Source of the DNA: Diphasiastrum complanatum
Lineage: Eukaryota > Streptophyta > Lycopodiopsida > Lycopodiales > Lycopodiaceae
DNA length: 64,000 nucleotides
NCBI GenBank assembly: GCA_029204225.1
Contig: CM055103.1
Span: 19,852,925 to 19,916,924 of the forward strand
Reading direction: 5' to 3'
Numbering within the stretch: position 1 is the first letter of the stretch; every line of letters begins with the position of its first letter. The position numbers were made by a program, and so were the translations under genes. The notes under the pieces were generated by a model, which worked only from the letters and a program-made list of their open reading frames with translations, was not told the DNA's origin and searched no databases. Below are positions 1 to 10,854 of this stretch, piece by piece.

Positions 1-34
1 GCCATGTATACTATGAGATCAGAGGGAGATCCTC

Positions 35-37
<3 letters not shown>

Positions 38-94
<57 letters not shown>
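38..94. repeat. (CT)n microsatellite
   Basis: An uninterrupted run of CT dinucleotides of about 57 bases. It is the first of three CT tracts within the first 830 bases. No function can be read from it. Confidence 0.98.
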
Positions 95-96
<2 letters not shown>

Positions 97-368
97 AAAG
101 ACACACTCATAGACGACGCCAGCGAGCCCCAGTGCTTTCCGATGTTGCAGTTCGCATTACATCCTTCTAAAACACCAGCATAGACCTGATATCTTGACAT
201 GCAAACACATGATTTTCCATGAACAGGCATGTACTTATCCTAGTTTGTACTAGATGTTTTCTATATTGCAGTTTTGGAGACATTTTATACACTCCCATGA
301 TTACCACATACTTGACATGTACTTCATTAGTCTTATATGCCTTTTGGCATGGACAAGACATTAATAAA

Positions 369-372
<4 letters not shown>

Positions 373-437
<65 letters not shown>
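373..437. repeat. (TC)n microsatellite
   Basis: A perfect TC run of about 65 bases, following an AATAAAGC sequence. Reading frames that cross it give artificial Ser-Leu or Arg-Glu repeats, so they should not be taken as genes. Confidence 0.98.
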
Positions 438-439
<2 letters not shown>

Positions 440-740
440 CCCGCCCTGCTGGCGTTGATTTGGCCCATCGGCGCCTACTGTAATGAGGGAACTCCCCCCA
501 CTGCTGGCTGCTTTAGAAGGCTCCATCACTGGTGCATTCACCGACAATATACTTGCTGCCACAGAAACGCCTGCAAATCAGCAATCTACGGTCGATTACA
601 CTCCTTCCAAGCCTATTGAGAGTCTTTATGCTTATGATATCGGTTTCATCCCCATGTGCGGACAATGCTTCTCACGCTTGTACTCTCTTTTTTGTCTTAT
701 GTACCTTTTGGTACCAAAAGACGTTAATGATCCTGATTCC

Positions 741-743
<3 letters not shown>

Positions 744-829
<86 letters not shown>
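744..829. repeat. (TC)n microsatellite
   Basis: A perfect TC run of about 86 bases, the longest of the three at this end of the window. The 170 bases after it, up to the exon that begins at 1000, show no clear feature. Confidence 0.98.
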
Positions 830-834
<5 letters not shown>

Positions 835-999
835 TTGGTCATAATTGAATAGCAACATAACTTACAAATTTCCAAATAACTTAACATCATCACCATAGAG
901 ATTTTGGTCCTACAAATCTATTCAAAATACTACACATTTACTCAAGGTTCCGTATAGCACCTACAAATTCAATTTTATAGACAAATTTCCCAAAAGTAC

Positions 1000-1666
1000 C
1001 TGGTAGCACATTGTTGAGCACTAGTTGGATTTAAGATTATACTTCTAAGCTTGCGCCTATGCTGGCTTGAGATATAGACAGCCTGTTGCACCGTCAAAAT
1101 GTGTGGTTGATTGTTCTGCCGAATGTCCCTAATCAACTCGGCATGTACTCTTTGCGGCTCCACTGCAATTCTAACTATGTAAGTAATATTGTCTACTTGC
1201 ATGTAGGATTTATCATGCAGGCTTTCAGAGAAACCCATAGCATTGAAAAGTTCAAAAGCTCTCATGAAGGAGATAAAACTAACTAAGTAGAAACAATCAA
1301 GTTGCCTTGCATACCTTGGAATCTCTCCCTTTGAAGCTTGTCTTGTGATTTACCAACATCAGTCTGCACTATCATTTTACTTCCAGAAGCAACTACTGAC
1401 ATTTTAGACATCGATTTATTTGACGGCCGAGGAGGTGAGATCTTATGCCCAGGAATGACCAACAAAGGCTTGCCAATTGCACCCGATTCCGAATAGTTTC
1501 CATTACAATTGGTCAAATTTTGTGGATCTTGCTCTTGTTTAACCTTCACTAGTGGCTTATTGGATAGAGTTGCTTGAACATTTTTGCCATGTTTCAGCTC
1601 TGGCCTATTCCGCACTTGCTCTAGCAAATCTTCTGCATCAGCAAGCTTCTTCCGAGCTTCAACCAA
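1000..1666 (-). CDS. Partial host gene, two exons with a spliced intron, product unidentified
   Basis: Read on the minus strand, exon 1 is 1666-1315. It starts after a pyrimidine-rich acceptor ending tttgtag and ends at a donor CAAG|GTATGC. The intron is 1314-1163. Exon 2 is 1162-1000, after acceptor ATTGCAG and ending at donor ACCAG|GTAC. The phases agree: exon 1 leaves one base (G) and exon 2 supplies TG, giving Val. Exon 1 begins LVEARKKLADAEDLLEQVRN, a charged, probably helical or coiled-coil stretch, followed by a Lys/Ser/Pro-rich part with VKVKQEQD. Exon 2 reads EPQRVHAELIRDIRQNN and on to QCATR. I do not recognise the protein. Exons upstream and downstream are missing or not visible, and a gypsy element begins less than 300 bases upstream. 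It may be a nuclear regulatory protein, but that is only composition-based. Confidence 0.6.
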
Positions 1667-1950
1667 CTACAAAATTACAAATACAACAGCTTTTCCTTAG
1701 GTCTTGAAGTTATATAATAGGCGGATCTTCAAAATGGGGCTCAAAACATACTTATAGAACATATATAAATACAAAGCAAAAGAATCTTGACAACAACAAA
1801 AAAACTCACCAAAACTTGATATAGCCATGAATGCATATAAAGACGTTAACTACATAGAAAGTCTATCAAATTATAGTTTCATTTGGGGGCTTATGTTTGA
1901 CATTTTCGAATAAGGAATGTTCCACATAGTGTGCCTTTTGCATTCAAACC

Positions 1951-2320
1951 CTAAAAGTAAAGTAAAAGATAGAAATTACACAGTAAAAGCTTCTCCTTTA
2001 TTAATTTCAAAATCCAGATGAAAGTACATAGAACACAAACAATACTAGGTGCATCAATCTTAGTATGCGTTGGAATACAATGAGCCATTTTTGTTAGTCT
2101 GTCAGCCAGAACCAAGATAGAGTTATGTTGTTGCGAAGATGGTAAATTGATAATAAAGTCCATGGAAATACTTTCCATCTCCCTTCAAAAACAAGTAACG
2201 TGTGTAACAAACCACGGACTTTGATCCTTTCAACTTTATTGACTTGACACTAAAACATGCCACATAAAAAGTTACATCTTTCTTGAGCTTAGGCAAAACA
2301 AAATTACGATGGATCATCTC
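1951..2320 (-). pseudogene. Gypsy integrase fragment
   Basis: Two overlapping frames give an integrase zinc-binding tail (MIHRNFVLPKLKKDV, then a region where CxxC is damaged) followed by MDFIINLPSS and LVLADRLTKMAH. The last two match the start of the gypsy integrase core, MDFI..LP.S.......V..DRLTKMAHF. The first catalytic Asp is in MDFI. The rest of the core (second Asp and Glu) is missing, so the fragment cannot be active. It belongs to the decayed element that extends to 4740. Confidence 0.8.
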
Positions 2321-2589
2321 GTAGGCCTAATCCACACTAGGATGGTCGTGCCCTAGGACTGTTGTGGCAAAGATGTAAGATTTTTTTACACAACCCCTCA
2401 CAAGTTGGAATTAGGGTCTTACCATTTCTCTTCACTATACCATCTTCTATGGTAGACTTAAGATATGTGCAAAACTAAGGTAGAAAAGCTCTTTTCCAAA
2501 GACTTTGCATGGCCATGACTAATAACCTCCTTTTCCAATCTCTTATAGTCAGACTAATCTCAACTAGCAGGTCATTCTTGATGACTCTA

Positions 2590-3300
2590 ATTGACATTTC
2601 GTTCACTACCTGAGAATGCATCTACCACATGATTCTTAGTACCATTCTTGTACTTAATCTCCATGTGGAAGTCCTACATAAGTTCACACCATCTCGCTTG
2701 TCGGCCTTTGAGATCAAGTTGTTTACAAAAGCACTTCAAAGTGTCATGATCAGTGTTCATATCCATAAGGTGAGCTTCTTGCTCTCAAAGGCTAGATATC
2801 CCCCCCCCCTCCCCCCCCAACACCCTCGCCCCCACCCCCAAACGATGTCACTCGCATCTGTATCAAGGATATATGGTTTTCAAGGGTCTACAATTTGTAG
2901 AGTAAAACACTCAGCAATAGCTTGCTATAATCAATCCAAGCTTGCTTGTTGAAGCTCAATCCACTCAACAAACCTATTGCTTTGAGCCATGTCTATCATA
3001 GGCATCACAACCATGGAGTATAACAACTAGCCACAAGGAAAAATTGTGCTAGCACAGGCCATGCAACGATCACAGCAACTTTCTAATTATGTGGTCTTAA
3101 TCCATTTGCAGACACAATATAACCTATATACTCAAATCTCTTTTTAGCATAAGCCAACAAGGTGTTCTCCCTCAAAGTCGACAACACAATCTGTATGCTT
3201 GATCTCATTTGCATTGTAAGTCATAATGTCATTGATGAAGTTCACAAGGAGACCATATCTACCCTCTGGCAAAATAATCTTTGACCATCAGTGTCACTTA
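2590..3300 (-). pseudogene. Gypsy reverse transcriptase / RNase H fragment
   Basis: The reading frame is broken. Recognisable pieces in order are: INDIMTYNANEIKHTDCV (RT palm, where FLDDILIYS..W..H is expected), YAKKRFEYIGYIVSANGLRP (RT thumb, matching the F...E.LGH.VS..G), KPYILDTDASD (RNase H start), YLAFESKKLT, and RQARWCEL plus KYKNGTKNHVVDAFSG (RNase H end). One in-frame stop lies before KPYILDTDASD. The RT catalytic Asp pair is replaced by ND. This is a long-dead remnant of the surrounding gypsy element. Confidence 0.8.
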
Positions 3301-3589
3301 ATTCCTCTTCCTCTTTCAAACTCATTTTGTAAGAAGCTCAATTAACAAGGCATAATTCTTGGTATTAGCTCAATCTTATGTTCAACATTCCTCTTAGGAG
3401 GTGAAATAGATGGAAGATCATCCAAGAACACATCTGAAAACTCCCTCCTAATCTCTTGATCCAAACTGGCAACAATACTAGGTTCCACAAATTACATGTT
3501 GCTCTCACTAGCACTAGTAAACATTTTGAGTAGAAAGCAAAACATACATGTACTCATAATGGATCTTACACAATTGTGTAGCTAAAACA

Positions 3590-4030
3590 AGTGGTCCAAG
3601 AAGCACATCTCGCTCACCTCAAATGGAATGAGTCACACCAGCATACTGAAATTAATGCATATGAGTATCCCAGGCAATGTGTGCCTTGCGCATCACATGC
3701 CAACAAACACCACATCAAATTGTGCCAACACAGTGATCTCAAAATCCAATGTTTCTCTATAAATCTATATCGTTAGTAGATTTTGCCCACAACCCTATAG
3801 TTGAATTCAAAACATTATGACAGGAGCCAGTGTCAAATAGAATCCAAATATCTCTACCACACAACTACTTTTGCATAACAATTAAAGAAGTGTTAAGAAA
3901 TTGAATCCTTTGATAGGCTGACCTTGACAAATGTGCTGGTAGAGCCGTGTCCAACTTTTTGGCCACTAAGACATTCATGAGGCATTGAACACCAGGATTG
4001 GTATCTTGCTCGATCTCTTCCACGTCCAAA
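3590..4030 (-). pseudogene. Gypsy aspartic protease fragment
   Basis: The minus-strand frame around 3790-3860 contains LFDTGSCHNVLNSTI. This is the retropepsin active-site signature (L-F-D-T/S-G-S followed by a hydrophobic-polar stretch). The upstream part (about 4030-3900) reads MNVLVAKKLDTALPAHLSR, in the linker position between gag and protease. Stops interrupt the frame. The position between gag-like and RT-like pieces supports the call. Confidence 0.7.
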
Positions 4031-4074
4031 CTATCATCTGCTTGGTTAACCTAAAGATTATACGCGGCCCACAT

Positions 4075-4740
4075 CTAGCTCCGTAGACATTCTTTCCACG
4101 TGTTGCCCCAAGCATTCAAAGCAAATGTTCTCCTTATCAGCACACTCTTGGTCTTGTTGCGACAACAATGAAGCCCTCTTTGGAAATTAGGCTGCCCACA
4201 CAACCCTTTGCCCTTAGGTGTTGTTGCACCCTTGCCATTCATTGGATTAACTTTCAAATTTTCTTTTTTTATTCCATTCACCCTTGCATCCCCAAGGCTG
4301 GTTCACTCATGTAGCCACCATAGCCGAATCATGGGCTCTCTTGCCATCTTCAAAGTACAAAGATATATGTACGGCACCAAACATCTACTTTGACTGCTCC
4401 TTTTGCACAAAAGGAGGTATGCTCTCCCTTAGGTCTTCCACAATATGAAACACATTAAAAAACATGGGAACTTCTTCAAGTATCCTCAAAATGGCTTTCG
4501 TGTACTTGTTAGCATACTCTTGAATAATCATGTTGCCTTGCTTAAGATTTGTCCATTATTGCATGGAATGATTCTTTTCATCCCCAATTTTGCGTGAACA
4601 TTTGTCAAAAAGCTTTCCAAGTGGTTTGGAACCAGGTCATACTTCTCAACTTTCGACCACCACCTTTGAGCTGATCGATACAATTGTTGGTCAAGATCGC
4701 ACATCAAGAGAGTTTGAGGAAGGGGACATGGTATCTCACC
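4075..4740 (-). pseudogene. Gypsy gag fragment with damaged zinc knuckle
   Basis: The part near 4110-4075 reads ENICFECLGQHVERM, which looks like the gypsy zinc knuckle CFxCGxxGHxxxxC with later residues lost. Upstream (4740-4290) a broken frame gives WFQTTWKAF, IIQEYANKYTKAI and EDLRE, which resemble the retrotransposon gag core. Several frameshifts are present. The call rests on position and weak motif similarity, so it is less sure than the pol pieces. Confidence 0.6.
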
Positions 4741-4880
4741 TTCTCTAAAGACAAGAATGTGTTAAAAGTTATCTAAGTGTTATTGTGGACCTGGAACAAA
4801 GTTGCATCGAACCGCGAACCGCGGTTCGAACCATCGAATCGATCGGGTACGGTTCAGGCTGCTTCGGGCATTCTAGAACC

Positions 4881-5001
<121 letters not shown>

Positions 5002-5052
5002 ATTGGAGTCTCGAGCATTGGAGCAAAACGATTTGCCATGGTTTCGGCCGAT

Positions 5053-5340
5053 TCGAATTGGGGTGTAACCTTGACTTGGAATAAAGTTAAAAAGCTAAAT
5101 GATGTTGCTTATAAAGTAGCATTGCCCTTAAGATGTAAAGTTCATCTTGTTTTTAATGTTTCACCCTTGAAGATGGTTTTACATGAGGGTGATAACTCAT
5201 TGATTGATGCACTTGTATTGTTTTAGCAGCATGGGGAGGTGATGCACGCTCCTAACAGAGTATTGGACCAAAAAGATACGCGGCTTAGATATCGTCTGAT
5301 CCATGAGGACTTGGTTGCGTGGCATGCCTCACTGATGCCC
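5053..5340 (+). pseudogene. Gypsy integrase C-terminal fragment (plus strand)
   Basis: The frame gives [20 protein letters not shown], then NVSPLKMVL, and after one stop MHAPNRVLDQKDTRLR. This matches the C-terminal end of Ty3/gypsy integrases (G.VAY.L.LP....HPVFHVS.LK, then a P..IL..R......LV.W segment). It lies on the opposite strand to the gypsy element at 1951-4740 and is a separate insertion or an inverted piece. The preceding GA repeat has replaced the rest of pol. Confidence 0.8.
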
Positions 5341-6139
5341 TCACCGATGCTACCTAGGAGACCTCGCATGCTTTGCATGGACAATACCTTAATTTTACCA
5401 TTGTGGACGACGTTCCTTGAGGAGGTAAAAAACTGTTTATGTACTTATATTCTAGCCCCAGTGTGAACACGTTAGACTTGTAAATTGTGTATTGTAGATA
5501 TTTAAATGGCTTACACTAGTCTGTGGTGTTTTGTAAGACAATGTAAACAACGAGGTTCAATGAACTACTTGACCCGCTTGTAATTGGTAAGAGGTACTAA
5601 GTCTTAAGTTACAAGCTGCTAGACTAACCTCCTAAAAAGTAGGAAAGTTGACCGCCCAATGAGCCACATGGCATATGGTCATTGGGCCACTTGGACTAGT
5701 TGATGAGTGACACTTGTCTATCCATCAGGCTACTGCCAAATGACAAGTGTCAACTATGCATGGAGTTTGCAGTGTCTCGATGCTAGAAAGGGTCAAGGTC
5801 AAGTAAGTGCTTGAGGTAGCGGGGCGTGAGAGCTAAAGAGGAAGAACCTCTTCCATATGCCTCACCTGTGCTACCATGTAGCCATGGTTGGGAGGAGACT
5901 TGGCAGCACTGCTCTTTAGTGTTTTTGTTCGGATCTTGCTATGTACTATCAAGAGAAATCAATAAAGTGGTTATTTGGTGCCTACCTTGGTGTTTGTCAG
6001 GCTGTTATTGGCTTAGCTTTGTGAGAAACTCAAGCTGCCTTGTATCTTCTTCACTCTCCTTTGCAGTTCCTTCAACACAATGACCAAATTGCTTCTTGTC
6101 TTTCTCCCGATCATATTGTGTGTTTGTATTTCCTAAAGT
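5341..6139 (+). other. No gene; possible 3' LTR of the plus-strand gypsy fragment
   Basis: This stretch follows the end of gypsy pol. It includes a TGTGAACACG start-like sequence near 5462 and an AATAAA signal at 5961, as expected inside an LTR R region. A second copy of the LTR is not in the window, so the boundaries cannot be tested. Nothing else is seen. Confidence 0.35.
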
Positions 6140-7555
6140 AGTTGCAATTACTCTTTCAAATTGGAGTACATGAAGAATTTGAGTTTTGCTAATCTCAAAC
6201 CTACAATTTGTTCATTTGTTGCACCAAACCTTGTCTTGAATCTTTTGATTATCCTTTCCCTTCCTTCTAGCCTTCGAAAAAATTGCTTCTTCTTGGCTCC
6301 CTTTCCCAAAGATTTGTTCTCATTGAATCCTTAGGTAAGTGAGCATAAGCAATGCTACCAAACACTCTCAAGTGACTTACATCTGGTTTCCGACCCGTGT
6401 AAGCTTCTTCTAGAGTCCGATTCTCTACAACCTTTGTAGGACTTCGATTCAAAAAATAAACCATCATCTTAACTGCTTCACCCTAAAACATATTTGGAAG
6501 ATTTTTACTCTTGAGCATACTCCTCGCAGCCTCCACTATAGACTGGTTCTTTCTTTCCGCAACTCCATTTTGTTGAGGCGTGTCCGTGTTTGCGAATTGT
6601 CTCTTTATACCATGATCCTTGCAAAACACCTGAAATTCCGTAGAAAGATACTTTCCCCCTTTGTCTGAGCGTAGCATCTTAATTTGTCTATCTGTTTCTT
6701 TCTCCGCCTGTGAAATAAACCACGTGAAATACTTGAATGCTTCACCCTTATTCTTGAGAAGATAGATCCATGTCTTCCTAGAATAGGCATCCAAAAAACA
6801 CCATGAAGTAACATGCTCCCCCATAGATTGAGCTTTCATAGGATCACACAAATATGTATGAACATTTTTTGCCCTGAATGTACTAGACGGAAATTTCTTC
6901 ATATGATGCTTGCCGAAGACACAGGCTTCACAATCCTTGTGATCATAAAGAAGTTGAGGTAAACGTATAACCATGTTATATTTCCTCAAGATTTGTAGAC
7001 TTTTAGAATTCAGATGTCCAAACCTTTCGTGCCATAACTTACTCACTGATCCAATATCCGCAACACTTGCATGATGATCCGCCATCTCAGCCTTAAGTTT
7101 GTATAACCGTCCTGCAAGTATGCCCTCAGCTACTACTTCATTATCTTTCTTCTTGATGAGACACTGATCTTCATCAAATTGCACCACCATGTGTTGCTTC
7201 GCAATAGTTGATACTAAGAGTAAGTTTTTCTTAATTCCTGGTCATAAAGCACGTCCTTCTTCCCCGAAGATAGTTGAACCTGTACTTTTCCAACTCCTTT
7301 TATATATGTGTAGTTATCTCCCAACTTCACATTGGATCCATCATCTAATTTTTGATAATTAGATAGCCACTGTCATATGCTTCGAAGCTCCTGAATCAAT
7401 AAACCAATAGTCTTCCTTCGAGAAGCCACCGCCAGAAGATGTCGATGCCGAAAACAACTCATAGTCTTCAAGATCCAAAGCACTTAATTTTGCATTAGAT
7501 GCTTCTTCTTCAGCAAAATTCCCATCATGCTTCTTCTTGAACTTGTTGTGCCAAG
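6140..7555 (-). pseudogene. Truncated copia element: protease and integrase
   Basis: Minus-strand order is: gag tail (WHNKFKKKHDGNFAEEE, about 7553), protease active site DYWFIDSGASKHM (about 7390), pre-integrase FGHLNSKSLQIL with CEACVFGKHH (HHCC zinc site), and integrase core with the first Asp replaced in THTYLCDP-like context. Then come RSDKGGKY (second Asp) and TDTPQQNGVAERKNQ (catalytic Glu). A stop at 6483-6485 replaces the Trp of the conserved (F/Y)WGEA motif, and the frame goes on to RVFGSIAYAHLP. Two frameshifts lie at 7200-7360. RT and RNase H are absent. The gag side is cut at about 7555, where unrelated DNA begins. Confidence 0.85.
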
Positions 7556-8243
7556 GTTCCAAAGACACATAGGGAACGCATGGTGGATCAAACCAATCCA
7601 ACCAAACCTAGATCGATCGAATCTAACCCCCAAGCTATGGATCAGTCATCACATAAGAGAGATGGCAATCCAACAGCATGTGATTGCTACTCCTCAATCA
7701 AGCCCCAAATCAAGGGAGGCTATGGGTATATTGATACCCTCCAAGGCTCCTCCTCAACTAGGAGTGAACTGTGCACCTCACTAGGACATCTCAGCAGCCT
7801 AACTGAGCTACATCAGCCACTTTCCCTACGAGTCATTGCTAGCACCATGCAAATTCACCATCCAGGTTCCTAGGCCCCAACCATTAATTATGATTGAATA
7901 ACATAAGGGCCCCAACCCCTCATAGTCACAATTAATATCTGGGTCAAGCTAGGCCCACTGACCTCCTTACGGAATATAGACCCAAGGTCAACCAATTTGT
8001 GGGCGTGACAAAGGGCCTCTAGATAGTATAGATAGGGCTATCATTTAGACATAAGTGATTCATTGAATATTCAACTTATTGATATCGCTTTCGATCTTCA
8101 TAGAACCCTTTTTTATTGCTTGTAGGGCTTTAACTATTGATTATATCATATGCTCTTGGCCATTCTTCATGGGAGATTGCTTGATTGTGTCTATTAATCA
8201 TTTATGCTTAATTGATACAATATCCATAAAAAAAGTCTATAAC
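7556..8243 (+). repeat. Possible LTR of a plus-strand retrotransposon
   Basis: It begins where the minus-strand copia reading is abruptly cut and ends just before a TTGGTATCA primer-binding-like sequence. The length of about 690 bases fits an LTR. No second copy is in the window, and the ends lack a clear TG...CA pair, so this is an inference from position. Confidence 0.4.
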
Positions 8244-8256
8244 TTGGTATCAACAC
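8244..8256 (+). promoter_or_regulatory. Primer-binding-site-like sequence
   Basis: TTGGTATCAACAC resembles the plant initiator tRNA-Met primer-binding site TGGTATCAGAGC (the first eight bases agree). It supports an LTR ending just upstream. Confidence 0.45.
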
Positions 8257-9255
8257 ACTTTCCTTCCTTGGTGGCAGTGCTAGTTTTTCTCCACACTTGG
8301 CAGATCTCCATGTTTTTTGGCAAATCCTTAGTGTAAGTTCTTCCACCAAACTTGGCAGCAAAAAAAAAAAAACTACAGATCATTTCAGACGTCTATTTTA
8401 GCAACTGCTATCTTTTCTGGCAATTGTTTTGGTAGATTATCTAAGCAATACCTACTGCACTTAGCACCCTATTTGAATGATATTTTGGCACGTTTTCACC
8501 ACAATCTGTTTGCTACCTTTTGACCATCTTTTGGCCCCATCGCCCTATTTTTTAGGCTATTTTTTACTTCTGTGCAGTACCTACCCTTCTTCCTAGCGCC
8601 ATGTTTGGAGGTGATTTCAACACATATTTCACCAACAATTGTTTGTTAGTTTTTGGCCTACGTTCTAGCCATTGCATCGTTCTCTTTGCTGCCGCAGTTT
8701 GAGTTACCTTACTGATTTTTTGAGGCAGCATACCCACTTATTTCCAGCACCCTACTTGGAGGTCACACTTTCGCTCGTTGGTTTTTAGGCTCTTTTTGCA
8801 ATACCATCATCTTCTTTGGAGGCTATTTTGCTAGTTTTTCAGGGCAGCAACTAGTTGGTACCTATCTTTCGCTACATTTCCCTATTTGGCAGCACTTATT
8901 ATTTCATTTGCTGGATACTTTTGTTGTGTGCTCTACTAGTGTGATTTGTGGTCCTTGAGCACAATTGGGGTGACGACAAGAGTCTGCTCCCTCCGTTAGA
9001 AGCTCTTTGAACATCTATCTCACTCTTAGTACTTTTTGCATACTTCAATTTTTAGAATCATTTATCTTCGTATTGTTTACGTTTCATATTTGTTTTATTT
9101 TTCAATTATTTTTTATGTTTGTCTTTGCTTTATTTCCATTTCTATCATTCGTTTTCCAATGTTTTGATCTAATTCAATAGATCTCGTTTATTGTTTCATT
9201 TGTGTGCTTTTGTTACAATTTGTTTATAAGATAAAAAATAAAAGAAGAAGAAAAA
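8257..9255 (+). repeat. T-rich leader with degenerate repeats
   Basis: No gene. Between about 8460 and 8890 a motif recurs with much divergence: AGCACCCTATTTG, AGCGCCATGTTTGGAGG, AGCACCCTACTTGGAGG, and CTTTGGAGGCTATTTT. The spacing is roughly 70-150 bases. This is consistent with an old repeat-bearing retrotransposon leader. Confidence 0.4.
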
Positions 9256-9764
9256 TTGTGTTTACATAATGTTTTTGCTCATGTGTGCTCATTAGAATTT
9301 CGTGTTGTGCCTATGTCTCCCTCTTTTCCCCATTATCTTTCTTCTATGTTTACAATGGTGATGCAGCTTCTGCGTGTGTGGTTGACATGTCTTCAATATT
9401 ACTTTGACACTTATCACCATAATTGTAATGATTCTCAAAAGATTGTTAATGCAACTTTCCTCTTTGATGGTCCTGCTTATTTTGAGTGGCATGTTGTTCT
9501 CATCTGTCTATCTTTGAGTGGCATGTCTTTTGCCATGTGCTTCGCCTAGTTATGGTATCCAATTACGAGTCTGCTTTTGGGAGTCTTTCTATACATGACA
9601 ATGGTGTCATAGATATTGAGAGCGATACTGATGAGCATCCTTCCGAGTCTAATTTTGAGTCACCTTGTAAGCTTCCTTCTGTGGGCGAGATTGAGTCTTA
9701 TTGTGAGGATGAGATAATGATAGCATCACACAATGCGAGTGACATTGTCACACACTGCATCTGA
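9256..9764 (+). other. Two short overlapping frames, unidentified
   Basis: A 97-residue frame (9256-9549) with hydrophobic stretches overlaps a 92-residue frame (9486-9764) that is acidic (IDIESDTDEHPSESNFESP). A single shift near 9490-9550 would join them. No domain is recognised. Because it follows a leader-like region it may be the gag start of a retrotransposon, but it could also be non-coding. Confidence 0.25.
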
Positions 9765-9779
9765 GTCACAGTGGGCAAT

Positions 9780-10493
9780 ATAGCTCAATGTCCATGTGTA
9801 TGCCCCTAGTAGCCCGCATAGGGTGAAGCAAATGAGCAAGTGCGTGTATGGGCTTGTGGAAGAAATTTCACCTGTCAAGCTCTCGAATTGCTGACATCCT
9901 ACATAAACCAGAAAAGTAATCATTTCAGTGCAAAAAACCAACTCAACAATGTAAAACACATATACAAAACAAATTAGAAAAAAGTATACGTACACTCATC
10001 AAAACGTAGTCACTGAAGGATCTCCCCAATCTTGTCCATAAACTCTTAAATGAGACCAAGTGTAGAACCCTCTCGATCCGCCACATGATACATTGGCTGC
10101 AACCTCAAATAGCTACTCAGCCTGTTGCCAAAAATCATCTCCAAAAACAATCCTCTGAAACCTAAGTCCAGTCAGCTCGCTGCTACTATACCACTATCTG
10201 AACTCAAGGCTGGCTACCATCTGGCACAATGCAGGTCGAACTTGAAGCAACTTCTCCAACACGACAAAGTGGTAAGCACAGCATGTGGGTGCTAGCTTCT
10301 TCAGATTCAACGAGCTATGTGTCCTGAACATGGCAAGGGCCCTCTTCTTCCTAGTCACAAATGCGACCAAGAAGACGGCACTAGATGTGATGGTGGAAAC
10401 CTAGGGGATAGGGGAGGCCTCCTATGTCATGCATCAAAAAATCGATGCAGTGTGCTACACACGGGGTCCACACAATGGCAAGATAGTCCGTCA
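9780..10493 (-). pseudogene. Second, diverged hAT transposase copy
   Basis: It starts with IVWTPCVAHCIDFLMHDIGG, which repeats the motif already found at 10940-10885. It then reads FVTRKKRALAM (the equivalent of FVTRKKRVLAF), FVVLEKLLQVRPALCQMVAS, FQRIVFGDDFWQQAE and, at 10040-10020, a MDKIGEI-like end. A further exon near 9880-9790 gives FHKPIHALAHLLHP, which fits the hAT motif preceding the dimerisation region (PLHAAGYFLNP). Stops are present. It is either a tandem duplication inside one element or a related element inserted beside it. Confidence 0.75.
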
Positions 10494-10494
10494 C

Positions 10495-10756
10495 TTAGGG
10501 GCGTACCGTTATGGTGGGAGTGCACCCCTCACGGTCTATAAGTCGCAACACATAGAATATGGGTCGTAGGACCCCCACAAGCTCTGTTGCCTGGCTCCAA
10601 AAATCCTCTCCAAACACGGTGGTCTGAAAACACAACGCATCTGCACTAATACCTCTGAAGGGCTGGAACTCATCACTAGCAGCCATCCTCCACAAAGGCC
10701 AGCACGCGCTTCTTCCTGGTAACAAAGCTGACCACACGCATGGCCCGAGACGTGAT
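10495..10756 (-). pseudogene. hAT transposase exon after the 98-bp intron
   Basis: The exon begins after acceptor gtgttgtag with ITSRAMRVVSFVTRKKRVLA and, after a stop and a frame change, gives FGEDFWSQATELVGVLRPIF and VLRLIDREG. This matches the hAT segment (F..FW......i....PL..vLR.vD.e). The frame then stops where the second copy begins with the same IVWTPC motif that ends the previous exon. Confidence 0.75.
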
Positions 10757-10854
10757 CTACAACACAAACCGGCAACCAAAAGTTTAGAGAAATGCCAAGA
10801 GGGGTTAGCATGTGAAGCATAGAAAGATGGCAAAGCAAGCGAAAAAAATTATAC

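Larger units (their letters stand above)
1951..4740 (-). mobile_element. Decayed Ty3/gypsy retrotransposon
   Basis: The minus strand carries, in the usual gypsy order, fragments of gag (4740-4075), aspartic protease (about 4030-3590), reverse transcriptase and RNase H (about 3300-2590), and integrase (2320-1951). Every part is broken by frameshifts and stops, so the copy is old. The order RT-RNaseH-integrase is diagnostic of Ty3/gypsy rather than copia. No LTR pair or target duplication could be found at the ends. A C-rich tract (around 2801-2836) lies in the RT/RNase H part. Confidence 0.85.

Noticed and set aside
438-570. Possible third exon of the minus-strand host gene (acceptor TTTGCAG at 571, frame VSVAASILSVNAPVMEPSKA)
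   Set aside because: The exon at 1000-1162 ends in phase 2, and joining it here gives a frame that stops after 18 codons. The open frame runs into the CT repeat without a donor.
2800-2836. C-rich tract as possible i-motif or G-quadruplex
   Set aside because: Mostly one long C run within decayed RT coding sequence. It is more likely slippage, with no regular four-tract pattern.
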